Of a stretch of 64,000 bases of DNA, positions 8,187 to 16,921 are shown piece by piece. The stretch spans positions 124,001 to 188,000 of the forward strand of contig JAHHIH010000003.1 in assembly GCA_019358835.1 (NCBI GenBank), written 5' to 3'. The position numbers were made by a program, and so were the translations under genes. This DNA is from Tildeniella torsiva UHER 1998/13D. Lineage in GTDB: Bacteria; Cyanobacteriota; Cyanobacteriia; Phormidesmidales; Phormidesmidaceae. Below the pieces are notes generated by a model. It had not been told where the DNA came from. It saw only the letters and a list, made by a program, of their open reading frames with translations, and did no database searches. How positions within the stretch are numbered: position 1 is the first letter of the stretch; every line of letters starts with the position of its first letter.

Positions 8187-10040
8187 CTAAAACAGTGCCG
8201 ACAATGCCGACCAGTTCATCAACACCCCCAGCCCAGCGACGCCTAAGGCGATGGTGAGCGCATAGAACTGGAGCTGCCCGGTGTTGCCATACTTGAGGGT
8301 TTCGCCACTAAAGAGGGAGGCGAGGCCTACGGCATTCACCAGACCATCGACCACGTAGCGATCGAGCCAGTCGGTCATGCGCGACAGCAGATCCACACCC
8401 AGCACAAAGGTATTGCGGTAGAGCTTCGGGGTGTAGAAGTCGTAGGCCAGCAGGTTTTGCAGCGGCTTTTTCACCAGGCCCGCCGGATGCTCGACCACGC
8501 GGTTGACGTAGAGCAGGGTGCCGATCGCTGCCCCCAGAATGCTCGACCAGGTGAGCAGCAGCGCCATGTCTTGGCTGACCTCGGCCCAGGCGGGCAGCAG
8601 ATGGAGCTGGGCCATCACCAGCGGCAGGTGCAGGGTAAAGCCAGCGACAGCGGCCATCGGCAGCACAATCAGCCAGATCGGTTCGGGGGAGCGGATGGTC
8701 ATCTGCTGGGTTTTGCCCGCAAACACCAGGCCAATCATCCGCGCCAGGCTAAAGGCAACCAGCCAGTTCACCAGCAGCACGATCGCCACTAGCAGACCCC
8801 GCTGACCATCCCACAGGCCCGACACCAGCGACAGCATGGCCCAAAAGCCGCCCAGGGGAGGTAGGGCTACCAGTCCAGCGGCTCCGGCAATCATCGCCAT
8901 CAGAGTCACCGGGCGACGCCCCCATAGCCCCCCCATCTGGGTCAGATCCTGGGTGGTGATGTTGATAATGATCGAGCCTGCGCCCATGACTAACGCGGCC
9001 ATTCCCACGGCGTAGACCAGGGCCAGCAGTAGGGCGGCACCGGGCTGGTGAGCACCCACGGCGATGAACATCAGGCCCATGTAGGCGCTGCTGAGGTAAG
9101 ACAGCACTCGCTTTATGTCAATTTGGGCGGCGGAGATGAGCGTCGCACCGATCGCAGTAACTGCACCAACGGCGATCGCAAACGCACTGGCCGTAGACGA
9201 CAGCGCAATCACCGGCTCCAGCTCCACCAGCACCCACACCCCCGTCGTCACCACCACCGCGTTCCGCAGAATGGTGCTGGGCAGCGGGCCTTCCATCGCC
9301 TCATCAAGCCATAGATGCAGCGGGAACTGAGCGCATTTACTCATCGGGCCAGCGATCAGGCCAATACAAATTAGCGTTATCAACCCAGGATCTACATTTG
9401 CCGTCTGTGCCCAGGCCGCCAGCTCGCGAATGTCCCAGGTGTGGGCCAGGGGGTAGATGGCCAGCACTGCCATCAGCAGTACCAGGTCGCCCACCCGCTT
9501 GGTCAAAAAGGCGTCCCGCGCCCCGGTCACCACCAGCGACTGGTTGTACCAAAAGCCCACCAGCAGGTAGGTGCCTAGGGTGAGAATCTCCAGCAGCATG
9601 TAGGCAAACAGCAGCGAGTTGCACAGCACCAGGGCGCACAGCCCCGCCTCAAACAGGGCCATCATGGCAAAGAATCGGCCCCAGCCCCAGTCCATTTCTA
9701 GATAGCCGACGGCATAAATTTGGGCCAACAGGTTCAGCGTGGTAATCAGCACGCAGGCCCCCAGGGTAATAGCCGACGCCTCTAGGGGAATGGTGAGATT
9801 CAGCCCTGCCACCTCTAGCCAGGGGGCAAAGAAAAACTGGGGCGACGACTTGCCCCAAAAGGCCAAAAACGCCAGCAGGCTGTGCCCCAGGGCAAACGCC
9901 GTAGTGACAATATTGATATAGCCCGCCGGGCGTGGCCCGGTACGGGTAATAAAGGCCGGTGACCAGGGAATCGTCAGCAGCGCGCCTATTAATGGGTAGA
10001 GGGGAATGAGCCAGCTTGTCTGAGCCAGAATCGGAGTCAT
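8187..10040 (-). CDS. ndhF3: NAD(P)H-quinone oxidoreductase subunit 5, CO2-uptake form NdhF3
   Basis: From ATG 10040 the protein has 617 residues and resembles NuoL/NdhF proton-pumping subunits. Typical segments are the LLFAYMLLEILTLGTYLLVGFWYNQS region, FPLHLWLDEAMEGPLPSTILRNA and QIDIKRVLSYLSSAYMGLMF. Together with NdhD3 it forms the distal membrane arm of NDH-1MS, which drives CO2 uptake via CupA/CupS. It is the first gene of the minus-strand set; the upstream spacer carries LysR-type inverted repeats. A TTG at 10061 would add seven residues (MPEDAST) and is less convincing. Confidence 0.93.
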   Translation of the reverse strand: MTPILAQTSWLIPLYPLIGALLTIPWSPAFITRTGPRPAGYINIVTTAFALGHSLLAFLAFWGKSSPQFFFAPWLEVAGLNLTIPLEASAITLGACVLITTLNLLAQIYAVGYLEMDWGWGRFFAMMALFEAGLCALVLCNSLLFAYMLLEILTLGTYLLVGFWYNQSLVVTGARDAFLTKRVGDLVLLMAVLAIYPLAHTWDIRELAAWAQTANVDPGLITLICIGLIAGPMSKCAQFPLHLWLDEAMEGPLPSTILRNAVVVTTGVWVLVELEPVIALSSTASAFAIAVGAVTAIGATLISAAQIDIKRVLSYLSSAYMGLMFIAVGAHQPGAALLLALVYAVGMAALVMGAGSIIINITTQDLTQMGGLWGRRPVTLMAMIAGAAGLVALPPLGGFWAMLSLVSGLWDGQRGLLVAIVLLVNWLVAFSLARMIGLVFAGKTQQMTIRSPEPIWLIVLPMAAVAGFTLHLPLVMAQLHLLPAWAEVSQDMALLLTWSSILGAAIGTLLYVNRVVEHPAGLVKKPLQNLLAYDFYTPKLYRNTFVLGVDLLSRMTDWLDRYVVDGLVNAVGLASLFSGETLKYGNTGQLQFYALTIALGVAGLGVLMNWSALSALF

Positions 10041-10132
10041 GGTCGAGGCATCCTCGGGCAAAAGGACAGCGAAAGCCTTACCTGGTAAGGGGTGATCACA
10101 GTTTATCTAGACGCTGAGCACCTAGAATTAGG

Positions 10133-10157
10133 ATTGACAAAGGTCAATCGAATTGAC
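10133..10157. promoter_or_regulatory. Candidate NdhR/CcmR (LysR-type) operator, overlapping palindromes
   Basis: ATTGAC-AAAG-GTCAAT (10133-10148) is a perfect inverted repeat with the T-N11-A spacing of LysR-type regulators. The right arm also pairs with ATTGAC at 10152-10157, giving two overlapping palindromes 93 bp upstream of the ndhF3 start. In Synechocystis the LysR regulator NdhR controls ndhF3 through related TCAAT/ATCAAT sites; its use here is inference. Confidence 0.55.
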
Positions 10158-10257
10158 GACTGAATAGACTTAAGACTATTTTCAATTGAGTTTAGCCAAT
10201 GGATGTCCCAAAAAGAAAGGGGTAAATTGATTAAATGCTATTTGCTTTTCGTTTCTG

Positions 10258-10273
10258 ATTGATAAATTTCAAT
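10258..10273. promoter_or_regulatory. Second ATTGA-N6-TCAAT site
   Basis: ATTGA-TAAATT-TCAAT has the same 16-bp span and T-N11-A spacing as the site at 10133. It lies 110 bp further from ndhF3, as a distal LysR-type site would. Confidence 0.4.
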
Positions 10274-10437
10274 AATGCTTTTCCCCTGACTTCCCCGGCT
10301 GCTTGCCTGGCTTTGTCCCAAAAACATCCTGACGGTGCGATCGCGCCCTGAAGAGTAAACCAGTAGCGGTGTAGCCCCCCTGACGCCCCCTCAGTCACCG
10401 CAGCACTCCAGCGGTTTTAATCATCAGGGGAAATAAC

Positions 10438-12777
10438 GTGGCCGATAATCATTGGTTAACCCGAGCCGAACGCGCTCTGGTTGTAGGATCTGGCGTCGGT
10501 GCCGTGGCATCTGTTGCCGCCCAAAATATTGCGCTGACCTCCGCGCCGCTGACGGTGCTAGTTGCGATCGGGCTGCTCAACCGCAACCGCGTTGAGCAGC
10601 AGCTCGAAGAAGCTCAGGAAAAGCTCGCCCGCCAGCATCGCCAAACCGGACACCGCCTCACCAACCTGGGTAAGCAGGTCAGTGCCATGCCGTCGCCCGA
10701 GGCGCTGACTAACTTTCAGCGGGCGGTGATGGAGCGCAACAACCACTCCTTCATTCGCTTTTCTAAGGAAATGAAGGGGCTCAAGGCCCACGTCGATCAG
10801 CGACTTGAGACGCTGCCCGCCCCCGATCTGACGGGCATTAACCAGCAGATTGCCCAGCTGCAAGAGCAGTCGGCGGCGGCCCAGGTGAACTTTGAAAACC
10901 TCAATACCTATATGCAGCGGCTGGTCACCACCCCTCGGGTAGAGGCCGCCGAGAACAAACTCTCCCAGGTCAAAACCGACCTCATGCAGACCCGCGTGAG
11001 TCTAGAGAACCTGCGCTCAGACACCCGCTGCCTGGTCACCAACCTGCAAGATGCCCTGGGGAAACTCGATCGCCGCTGGAATGAGTTTCCCCAGAGCAAC
11101 ACCCCCGGCCAGAACCGGGCCGAAATGGGCGATATGATCAAGGCCATGGCCACCCTGGTGCCGCAGTCAGAATTCAGCCGATTAGTCGATCACGTCAAAG
11201 ATCTCACCCGCCAGCAGACTCGCCTAGAGCAGGCCCTCACCAAGATTCCGGTGGGCACGGTGAACGGGTTGCCGGCGGCACCGCCCAGCACCGCTCAGCT
11301 AGAGCAGTTGACGGCAGAGTTAAGGCAGTTGCAGCAGCAGGTGAGCCGCCAGGAGACCGCTGGCCACACCCAGGAACAGGTGCAGCAGGTGGTCTCGCAG
11401 TACCTGGGGCAGGTTAAGGCCCAAGTGGCACAGCTAGAGGGGGTGACGCGATCGCTCTCCGAGCGCCAGCACCAGCTCACCAGTCAGCTAGTCACCGCCC
11501 CCGCCGACACCGCCAACCGCAAAGCCCTAATGCAGCTGGCGCGGCGGGTGCAGCAGACCGAAACCGAGCTCAAAACCTCCCGCGACCATCCACCGGCTCA
11601 GCTCGCTGTCGCCCCCCATGCCGAGTGGATTATTGACCTGCCCGTGGCCAATGCCCCTGAGCATGCCACTGAGCCCCAGGCCATGGCCAGCCGCCAGGCC
11701 CTAGAGACCGCCCTGAGGATGGCGACGCGGCGGGTGCTGCTGGTGTGGCCCTGGGCCAGCTACGTCACCATTGATGACAATTTGCTAGAGCAGTTTCGTC
11801 AGCTGCTAGAGCGAGGCGGCCAGCTCGAAATTGGCTGGTGCCACCGGGGCGATCAGCACGATGGCCGTCTGGCCTGGCGCATTAGCCAGCGCTGGGGCAC
11901 CGAGTCGAGCCAGCTACAGTTGCTCAAAGCCTCCCTCAACCAGCTTTTGCCCCTGCGGGAAAACTACCCCGATCGCTTCAAGTTCAGAATTATGGGCACC
12001 GCCGAGAGCTATCTGGTCTGCGACAGCGGCAATAGCGCGTCCCCCAAACAGACCTACGCCATTGTCAGCCTCAAGGCGCTGCCCACCCAGAGCGCCGCCA
12101 TCCCAGACCTAGACGCCAAGCTGCGCACCGCCGAACCCGCTGTTGTCCAGGCTCTCATGCAGCGCTTCCGCGATCCGGCCATTCCCCCTGGGGATACGGT
12201 GGCGTTCTTTAACCGGGGCACCACCCGCCACGACCTGCGCGACCAGCCCGGCGCGATCAGCGACTACAGCCAGGTGATTGCCCTCCAGCCCGACCACGCC
12301 ATTGCCCTCAACAACCGAGGGGTGGCCCAGCTTGAGCTCAACCAGGTCGAGGCCGCCGAGGCCGATCTTACCGAGGCGATTCTGCAACACGGCAAGCTGT
12401 TTGCCCCCTACTGCAACCGGGGCTGGCTACGCCTAGAGCAGCGTCGCTACGCCGCCGCGATCGCCGACTTTACCCAGGCGATCGCCCTCAAGCCGCACCT
12501 GCCCATGGCCTACGTGTACCGGGGCAGCGCCCTGCAAAAGCTGGGCGATCTCAAAGGCGCGGTGCGCGACTACAGCGACGCCATTGCCTGCGGCGACCCC
12601 ATTGCGCTGCCCTACTGCTACCGCAGCGCCGCCTACCAGAGCCAGGGCGATCAGGCCAGGGCGATCGCCGATCTAGAGCGAGCCAGCGCCTACCTCGAAG
12701 CCCAGGGCGATCGGCAGGGGCTCACTTCTGTGCAGCGGACCTTGAGCAGGTTGCAGGGGATGGGGGTGAGTGGGTGA
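10438..12777 (+). CDS. Large coiled-coil protein with PLD-like central region and C-terminal TPR repeats
   Basis: This 779-residue protein starts at GTG. A short hydrophobic segment (about 14-47) precedes a long Gln/Glu/Leu-rich coiled coil (about 50-390). A folded region at about 395-560 contains RVLLVWPWASY, LLERGGQLEIGWCHRGD and FRIMGTAESYLVCD, resembling the strand pattern of a degenerate phospholipase D-like domain without its HxK residues. From about 590 there are at least four TPR units (FNRGTTRHDLRDQPGAISDY, LNNRGVAQLEL, YCNRGWLRLEQRRY, YRGSALQKLGDL). The layout suggests a membrane-associated scaffold; no function is established. Confidence 0.85.
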   Translation: MADNHWLTRAERALVVGSGVGAVASVAAQNIALTSAPLTVLVAIGLLNRNRVEQQLEEAQEKLARQHRQTGHRLTNLGKQVSAMPSPEALTNFQRAVMERNNHSFIRFSKEMKGLKAHVDQRLETLPAPDLTGINQQIAQLQEQSAAAQVNFENLNTYMQRLVTTPRVEAAENKLSQVKTDLMQTRVSLENLRSDTRCLVTNLQDALGKLDRRWNEFPQSNTPGQNRAEMGDMIKAMATLVPQSEFSRLVDHVKDLTRQQTRLEQALTKIPVGTVNGLPAAPPSTAQLEQLTAELRQLQQQVSRQETAGHTQEQVQQVVSQYLGQVKAQVAQLEGVTRSLSERQHQLTSQLVTAPADTANRKALMQLARRVQQTETELKTSRDHPPAQLAVAPHAEWIIDLPVANAPEHATEPQAMASRQALETALRMATRRVLLVWPWASYVTIDDNLLEQFRQLLERGGQLEIGWCHRGDQHDGRLAWRISQRWGTESSQLQLLKASLNQLLPLRENYPDRFKFRIMGTAESYLVCDSGNSASPKQTYAIVSLKALPTQSAAIPDLDAKLRTAEPAVVQALMQRFRDPAIPPGDTVAFFNRGTTRHDLRDQPGAISDYSQVIALQPDHAIALNNRGVAQLELNQVEAAEADLTEAILQHGKLFAPYCNRGWLRLEQRRYAAAIADFTQAIALKPHLPMAYVYRGSALQKLGDLKGAVRDYSDAIACGDPIALPYCYRSAAYQSQGDQARAIADLERASAYLEAQGDRQGLTSVQRTLSRLQGMGVSG

Positions 12778-12866
12778 GTGGGTGGGGAGTGGGGAGTGGG
12801 GAGTCTAGTTTTTATCTCCCTCCTACCTCACCCACCTCACCTACCTCACCTACCTCACCTACCTCA
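12771..12866. repeat. GGTGGGGAGT and 9-bp ACCTCACCT tandem repeats, partly coding
   Basis: GTGGGGAGT units (12779-12804) are followed by five copies of a 9-bp CTACCTCAC unit (about 12825-12869). The second array is in frame with the minus-strand membrane-protein gene and encodes its Gly-Glu-Val tail. Confidence 0.75.
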
Positions 12867-13504
12867 CCCAAACCGGGCCGCAGCGCTAGATACAGACAGG
12901 CTCCCACCAGCGGCAGGGCCAGCACCGCCGCGATCACCCAGGGCTGACTCAGGCCTCGGCGGGCCATATCGTCGCGCAGCAGCACTGGGAACAGCAGCCA
13001 CAGAGCGCAGAAATCCAGCGACATAACGTGAATAAAGCGGCTAGTCTGCCACTGCTGCCAGAAATCGGGCCAGTCTCCTTTAAGTAATGCAAATGCAGCC
13101 AAGGCGATCGCCCCCGCCGCCAGGGCCGCCCCCAGCCAGCGAGCCTCTAGCAGCCGCAGCAGGGCACTTTTGGGGCCGCTAAAATTGGGGCCAAAACTGG
13201 GATTAGACTGTCGCAGGGCCAGGTAGGGCAGCAGCGCAAAGGCCCCCACCGCAAACGACACCACCACAAAAGGCCAAGCCCGCTGCTTTTGCCCGTGGCC
13301 ATCGATTAGGGCCACCGCAGCATAGACCATTGGCCAGATTCCCATAGCGTTGAACAGCGCCACAATGGTGGGGTTGATATCGTCCCACTGTCCCGTGGAG
13401 AGGCGCAGAATCAGATCAGCCGTGTCGGGGCGATCGGGGGGAGCAAGTATAAATGCATACAGAATAAACCCAAGCCAAAGTCCCAAAAAAATCAATCGAT
13501 TCAT
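12812..13504 (-). CDS. Conserved cyanobacterial-type membrane protein of unknown function with repeat-encoded tail
   Basis: The 230-residue protein has several hydrophobic segments (about 3-20, 50-66, 76-94, 122-140, 163-176, 188-208) and FSGPKSALLRLLEARWLG between them. It belongs to no family I can name with confidence. Its C-terminus is five Gly-Glu-Val triplets plus GGR, encoded by the 9-bp intergenic-type repeat, so the original stop codon was probably lost to repeat growth. ATG 13504. It is convergent with the TPR gene; the two stops are about 35 bp apart. Confidence 0.75.
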   Translation of the reverse strand: MNRLIFLGLWLGFILYAFILAPPDRPDTADLILRLSTGQWDDINPTIVALFNAMGIWPMVYAAVALIDGHGQKQRAWPFVVVSFAVGAFALLPYLALRQSNPSFGPNFSGPKSALLRLLEARWLGAALAAGAIALAAFALLKGDWPDFWQQWQTSRFIHVMSLDFCALWLLFPVLLRDDMARRGLSQPWVIAAVLALPLVGACLYLALRPGLGEVGEVGEVGEVGEVGGR

Positions 13505-13748
13505 GCCTTGTCGAGTGCTAAGTTTCTCACCAAATTATCAAACAAAAGCAACGAAGTCTGTCAGGCTAGATAAAAGCAAATAAGCTGTATCCAAGCCATA
13601 CAGCCCCCATATATGGCGATTGTTAAAAAATAATTAATCACATTTTGAACTGTAAATTTATGTTCCTGAGTCTTAGTTAAAGAAGCGTTAACCTCACTCA
13701 TAAATCTCGTTTTCCAAAGTAGTTTTTCATACCCCCTTCACAGCCTGT

Positions 13749-14756
13749 ATGCCCCGATTTTGGGAACCTGCCGTGCCATTAGTCGCCCCCCGTGAGTCTG
13801 GCGCTTCCCCGGCTCACCACAGAAGCATTATGCACATTAAGTATTTCCTTGAGCTCTATGAAGCTGGCTACCGCGACTTCACCGGCATCAGCCTGGCCGG
13901 TGCTGACTTTAGCCACCACATTTTGGTAGACGTTGACCTCAGCCGCGCCAATCTCAAAGGGGCCAACCTCAGTCGCTCCTTTCTCACCCAGGCCAACCTC
14001 GACTACGCCACCCTCAACTGGGCGAACCTGAGCTTCGCCAAAATGAGCGAAACTCACCTGAGCCAGGCCGACCTCACCAAGGCCAACCTGCGCGGATCCT
14101 TCTTAGTGCGGGCCGACCTGCGCCATGCCAAGCTCAGCGGCTGCGACCTGTGCCATGCCAACCTGCGCAATGCCGATCTGCGGGAGGCCAACCTCTGTGG
14201 CGCTAATTTAACGGGGGCCAACCTGCGCGGCGCAAATCTGAGCGGGGCTAACCTCTCCTGGGCGCATCTCACGGGGGCTCGACTCAGCGGGGCCGACCTA
14301 GAGCGCACCTGCATGGATGCCGTCAACTTAGAAGGAGCCTGGCTTAACGGCGTAGACCTGCACGGCATGAATTTGGCCGGTGCCAACCTCAAAGAGGCTA
14401 AGCTCAACGGTGCCAACCTTGATCACGCCAACCTCAGCTCGGCCAATCTCACCCACACCACCATGCGCGGGGTGAGCCTGGTGGGGGCCAACCTCAGCGG
14501 CTCTGACCTAACCGGGGCCGTACTGTGGAACGGCATGCTTGACGGTGTAGACCTATCGCGGGCTGACCTCACCCGCGCCCATTTGGGGGAGGCGTCTCTC
14601 AAGGAAGCTGTGGTGGTGGGCACTGAGTTCACCGAGTCGGTGCTGCCCGCCAAGGCCCGTGCCTACCTCTACGAAACGGTACAGGGTGAAACCCGTTGGA
14701 CTCACCGCTCGGCTCGGGAAACCCTAAACCAGTCGCAGTTTGTCGATCGCATTTAA
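13749..14756 (+). CDS. Pentapeptide-repeat protein
   Basis: Residues from about 45 to 290 are nearly unbroken A(N/D)LxX pentapeptides (GANLSRSFLTQANLDYATLNW and onward), expected to form a right-handed quadrilateral beta-helix. No enzymatic domain is seen; pentapeptide proteins are abundant in cyanobacteria and mostly uncharacterised. The start is uncertain: ATG 13749 gives 335 residues, while ATG 13830 begins at MHIKYFLELYEAG, the usual family N-terminus. The stop TAA overlaps the cutA ATG by one base, so the two genes are translationally coupled. Confidence 0.88.
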   Translation: MPRFWEPAVPLVAPRESGASPAHHRSIMHIKYFLELYEAGYRDFTGISLAGADFSHHILVDVDLSRANLKGANLSRSFLTQANLDYATLNWANLSFAKMSETHLSQADLTKANLRGSFLVRADLRHAKLSGCDLCHANLRNADLREANLCGANLTGANLRGANLSGANLSWAHLTGARLSGADLERTCMDAVNLEGAWLNGVDLHGMNLAGANLKEAKLNGANLDHANLSSANLTHTTMRGVSLVGANLSGSDLTGAVLWNGMLDGVDLSRADLTRAHLGEASLKEAVVVGTEFTESVLPAKARAYLYETVQGETRWTHRSARETLNQSQFVDRI

Positions 14757-15082
14757 TGACGCCCCCATCCTTAGGAGTCGTGTTGATCACCGCTGGCGCT
14801 GAGGCCGAGGCCGAGAGCCTGGCCCGCCATCTGGTGGAGACCCGTCTAGCGGCCTGCGTCAGCGTATTACCTATTCGTTCTGTTTATCGCTGGCAGGGCA
14901 ACATTCATACCGAGCCCGAGTGGCAGCTGATCGTCAAAGCCGATCTCAGCCAGTTTGAGGCGATCGCCCAGGCCATCACCCAGCACCACAGCTACGAGGT
15001 GCCCGAGATTATCGCTCTACCGATTGTGGCGGGGTTGCCCGATTACCTGAGCTGGCTTCAGGCACAGGTGCAGCCGTCCTGA
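14756..15082 (+). CDS. cutA: Divalent-cation tolerance protein CutA
   Basis: The 108-residue protein shows the CutA1 signature: GAEAEAESLARHLVETRLAACVSVLPIRSVYRWQG, then the ITQHHSYEVPEIIALPI motif. CutA1 is a small trimeric, ferredoxin-like protein linked to copper and other metal tolerance. The start ATG overlaps the TAA of the pentapeptide gene (TAATG), fixing the start and indicating one operon. Confidence 0.93.
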   Translation: MTPPSLGVVLITAGAEAEAESLARHLVETRLAACVSVLPIRSVYRWQGNIHTEPEWQLIVKADLSQFEAIAQAITQHHSYEVPEIIALPIVAGLPDYLSWLQAQVQPS

Positions 15083-15086
15083 AAGC

Positions 15087-15116
15087 AAAAAAAAGGACTG
15101 ACCAACGGCCAGTCCT
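15087..15116 (-). terminator. Rho-independent terminator for the minus-strand signal-peptide protein
   Basis: On the minus strand AGGACTG/CAGTCCT arms (15094-15100, 15110-15116) enclose a 9-nt loop and are followed by eight T residues (15087-15094). Confidence 0.85.
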
Positions 15117-15160
15117 CGATTCAGCTACTCAAGGAGATTTTCAACCACAGTCAAGCCGCT

Positions 15161-15556
15161 CTAACGCCGGTAGGCCAAAGCCACCTCACTCTCAATCTCA
15201 GCTGGCTCAGACACCAAAACCGTTTCAGTCTCGGTGGTCAGGCTCAGGTCAACCTCAGCCTCTAAGGCTGCCCCATTGGCCGCCGCTTCTTGGGTTAGCC
15301 AGCGCTTACGCACTAGCAGAGTACCGCCGGTCAGCAGAGCGGCGATCGCCCCCAAGCCGCCCAGGGCCACCCCCGAAGCATTGCTGTCAGGCCAAGTCGC
15401 CCAAAAGCCGCTTGGCCCAGCGTCCGATGTCGAAATTCCAGAATCACCCCAGTTAGACAGGGCACAATCGGAATACGCACTTCCAGGGCCAGCAGTAGCC
15501 AGCAGACCAGCCGCTACCACAAAAGCCCCCAGGGCAGAACGAGATAGAAGTTTCAT
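15161..15556 (-). CDS. Small exported protein with one C-terminal membrane anchor
   Basis: The 131-residue protein starts MKLLSRSALGAFVVAAGLL and has a signal peptide with likely cleavage after GSA. A short Ser/Gly/Trp-rich extracytoplasmic part with one Cys follows, then a transmembrane segment VALGGLGAIAALLTGGTLLV, RKRW on the cytoplasmic side and an acidic tail. This resembles a sorted/anchored surface protein. No family was recognised. ATG 15556 was chosen because it begins the signal peptide; a longer frame exists upstream. It is followed by a strong terminator. Confidence 0.7.
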   Translation of the reverse strand: MKLLSRSALGAFVVAAGLLATAGPGSAYSDCALSNWGDSGISTSDAGPSGFWATWPDSNASGVALGGLGAIAALLTGGTLLVRKRWLTQEAAANGAALEAEVDLSLTTETETVLVSEPAEIESEVALAYRR

Positions 15557-15675
15557 AGCCAGATGGAGAGAGAACGCCTCAACGTAACGCCATTGTTGCG
15601 GCACTTCCTCAATCCCACAGCTTCAGGGGCTACAGAATCTCAGAAAAATCCTGGCAGGCCCTTGGGAGAGGCGAC

Positions 15676-15727
15676 GAGTAGGTGGGTAAGTGAGTAGGTG
15701 ATGTCGTGTCCTCACCTACTCACTTAC
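15676..15727. repeat. GTGAGTAGGTG repeat hairpin at the htpX 3' end
   Basis: A perfect 16-bp inverted repeat (15686-15701 with 15712-15727, 10-nt loop) built from the GGTGAGTAGGTG repeat overlaps the htpX stop codon. Without a U-tract it is a weak terminator candidate but a strong RNA 3' hairpin. Confidence 0.7.
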
Positions 15728-16595
15728 ATCACCTTCACCGCCTTCGCCAGCTCCGCCTCCAGCTGCCGCAGCTTCTCAATACGGGCCTCGGTAGAGGGAT
15801 GGGTGGCAAACAGCCCCGCCACGCCCTCGCGGGAAAAGGCATTGACAATCAGCAGCGGCTCAAAAGCAGGGTTCCCCTGGATAGGGGTTTGGCGGGCGCT
15901 AGCCTCCAGCTTTTGCAGGGCGGTGGCCAGGGCACCTGGGTTTTTGGTCAGCCGCCCGGCTCCGGCGTCGGCCTCAAACTCGCGGGTGCGCGAAATCGTC
16001 AGTTGAATCAGCGTCGCCGCCAGGGGGGCGACAAAAATCGCCAGCAGCAGGCCCAAGGGGTTGGGGCCACGGTTCTCGTCTTGGTTGCTGGCCATGCCGT
16101 AGCTGGCCCACTGAGCCATATAGGCCAGCGACGAAATGGCACCGCCCACGGTGGCCGCTACCGCCTGGGTCAGGGTGTCGCGGTTGATGATGTGAGAGAG
16201 TTCGTGAGCGATCACCCCCTCCAGTTCTTCCGTAGTCAGCATTGAGACAATGCCTCGGTGACGGCCACGGCTGCATGGCTGGGGTCGCGCCCGGTGGCAA
16301 AGGCGTTAGCCGCCAGGCTGGGGATCAGGTAAACCCCCGGCATCGGAATTTCGGCGCTGAGGCTGAGCCGTTCGACGATGTCGTAGATGGCCGGAGCCTG
16401 GTCGCGGGTGATGGGCTGGGCATTGTAGGCCCGCAGGGCAATCTGGTCAGAGAAGTACCAGGAGCTGAGGTTGCCCACGGCTGCCATCGCAAGACCAATA
16501 AAAATGCCCGTAGGCCCGCCAATAATCAGGTAGCCGAGGCCCACCAGCAGCCCCGACAGCAAAGACAGAAGCGCAAGGGTTTTGACCTGATTCAT
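15724..16595 (-). pseudogene. htpX: HtpX-like membrane zinc metalloprotease, frameshifted into two reading frames
   Basis: The first frame (16595-16236) encodes two N-terminal membrane segments and up to NAFATGRDPSHAAVAVTEAL, then stops. The second (16242-15724) starts at MLTTEELEGV and carries the zinc site HELSH, two more membrane segments and the C-terminus. In intact HtpX these join as VTEGI..EELEGVIAHELSH. Adding one G/C within 16252-16256 (GAGGC to GAGGGC) restores one frame. HtpX degrades misfolded membrane proteins. A good AGGAG lies before ATG 16595. The halves overlap as ATGCTGA, so coupled translation of two pieces is possible. A sequencing error is the main alternative. Confidence 0.8.
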
Positions 16596-16921
16596 CGCCG
16601 TTTCTCCTGAATGAGGGGTCAACTCAAGTTGTGTAACTGAGACTACACAGCCTACAGACAAATCATAAGCAGGGGCTAAGAAGCAAAAATCGTTCACCTG
16701 GGGTGGATTACCGGCCTCTAAAGGTCAGGAATTCTTGGCTTTTGGGCCTTACACCTAAAGAAAACCTTTGGGAGCATGGCCTTCCTGAAAAAGTTGTTTA
16801 GGCTGTTGACAGTTTTGATGCCAGTGGCATTGCATTCATCTCCCATTGACCCGCCCACCCCAGAGTTTTCGCAGGAAACCCGCCTTAGACCGTCGATCGA
16901 ACCGTTACCGAGAATATTGAT
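16596..16921. other. Divergent spacer htpX-gnd
   Basis: This is a 326-bp non-coding region. I see no RNA gene or clear repeat. A TTGACA at 16805-16810 could be a -35 element for gnd but has no convincing -10 partner. Confidence 0.4.

Larger units (their letters stand above)
10041..10437. promoter_or_regulatory. Divergent control region upstream of ndhF3 and the coiled-coil/TPR gene
   Basis: This 397-bp non-coding stretch is AT-richer than its flanks. It holds two groups of ATTGA/TCAAT inverted repeats (annotated separately), and I saw no RNA gene. The last 120 bp before the GTG at 10438 carry nothing recognisable. Confidence 0.5.

Noticed and set aside
13890-14600. Regular DNA repeats as a possible CRISPR or satellite
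   Set aside because: The 15-bp periodicity is the coding period of pentapeptide repeats.
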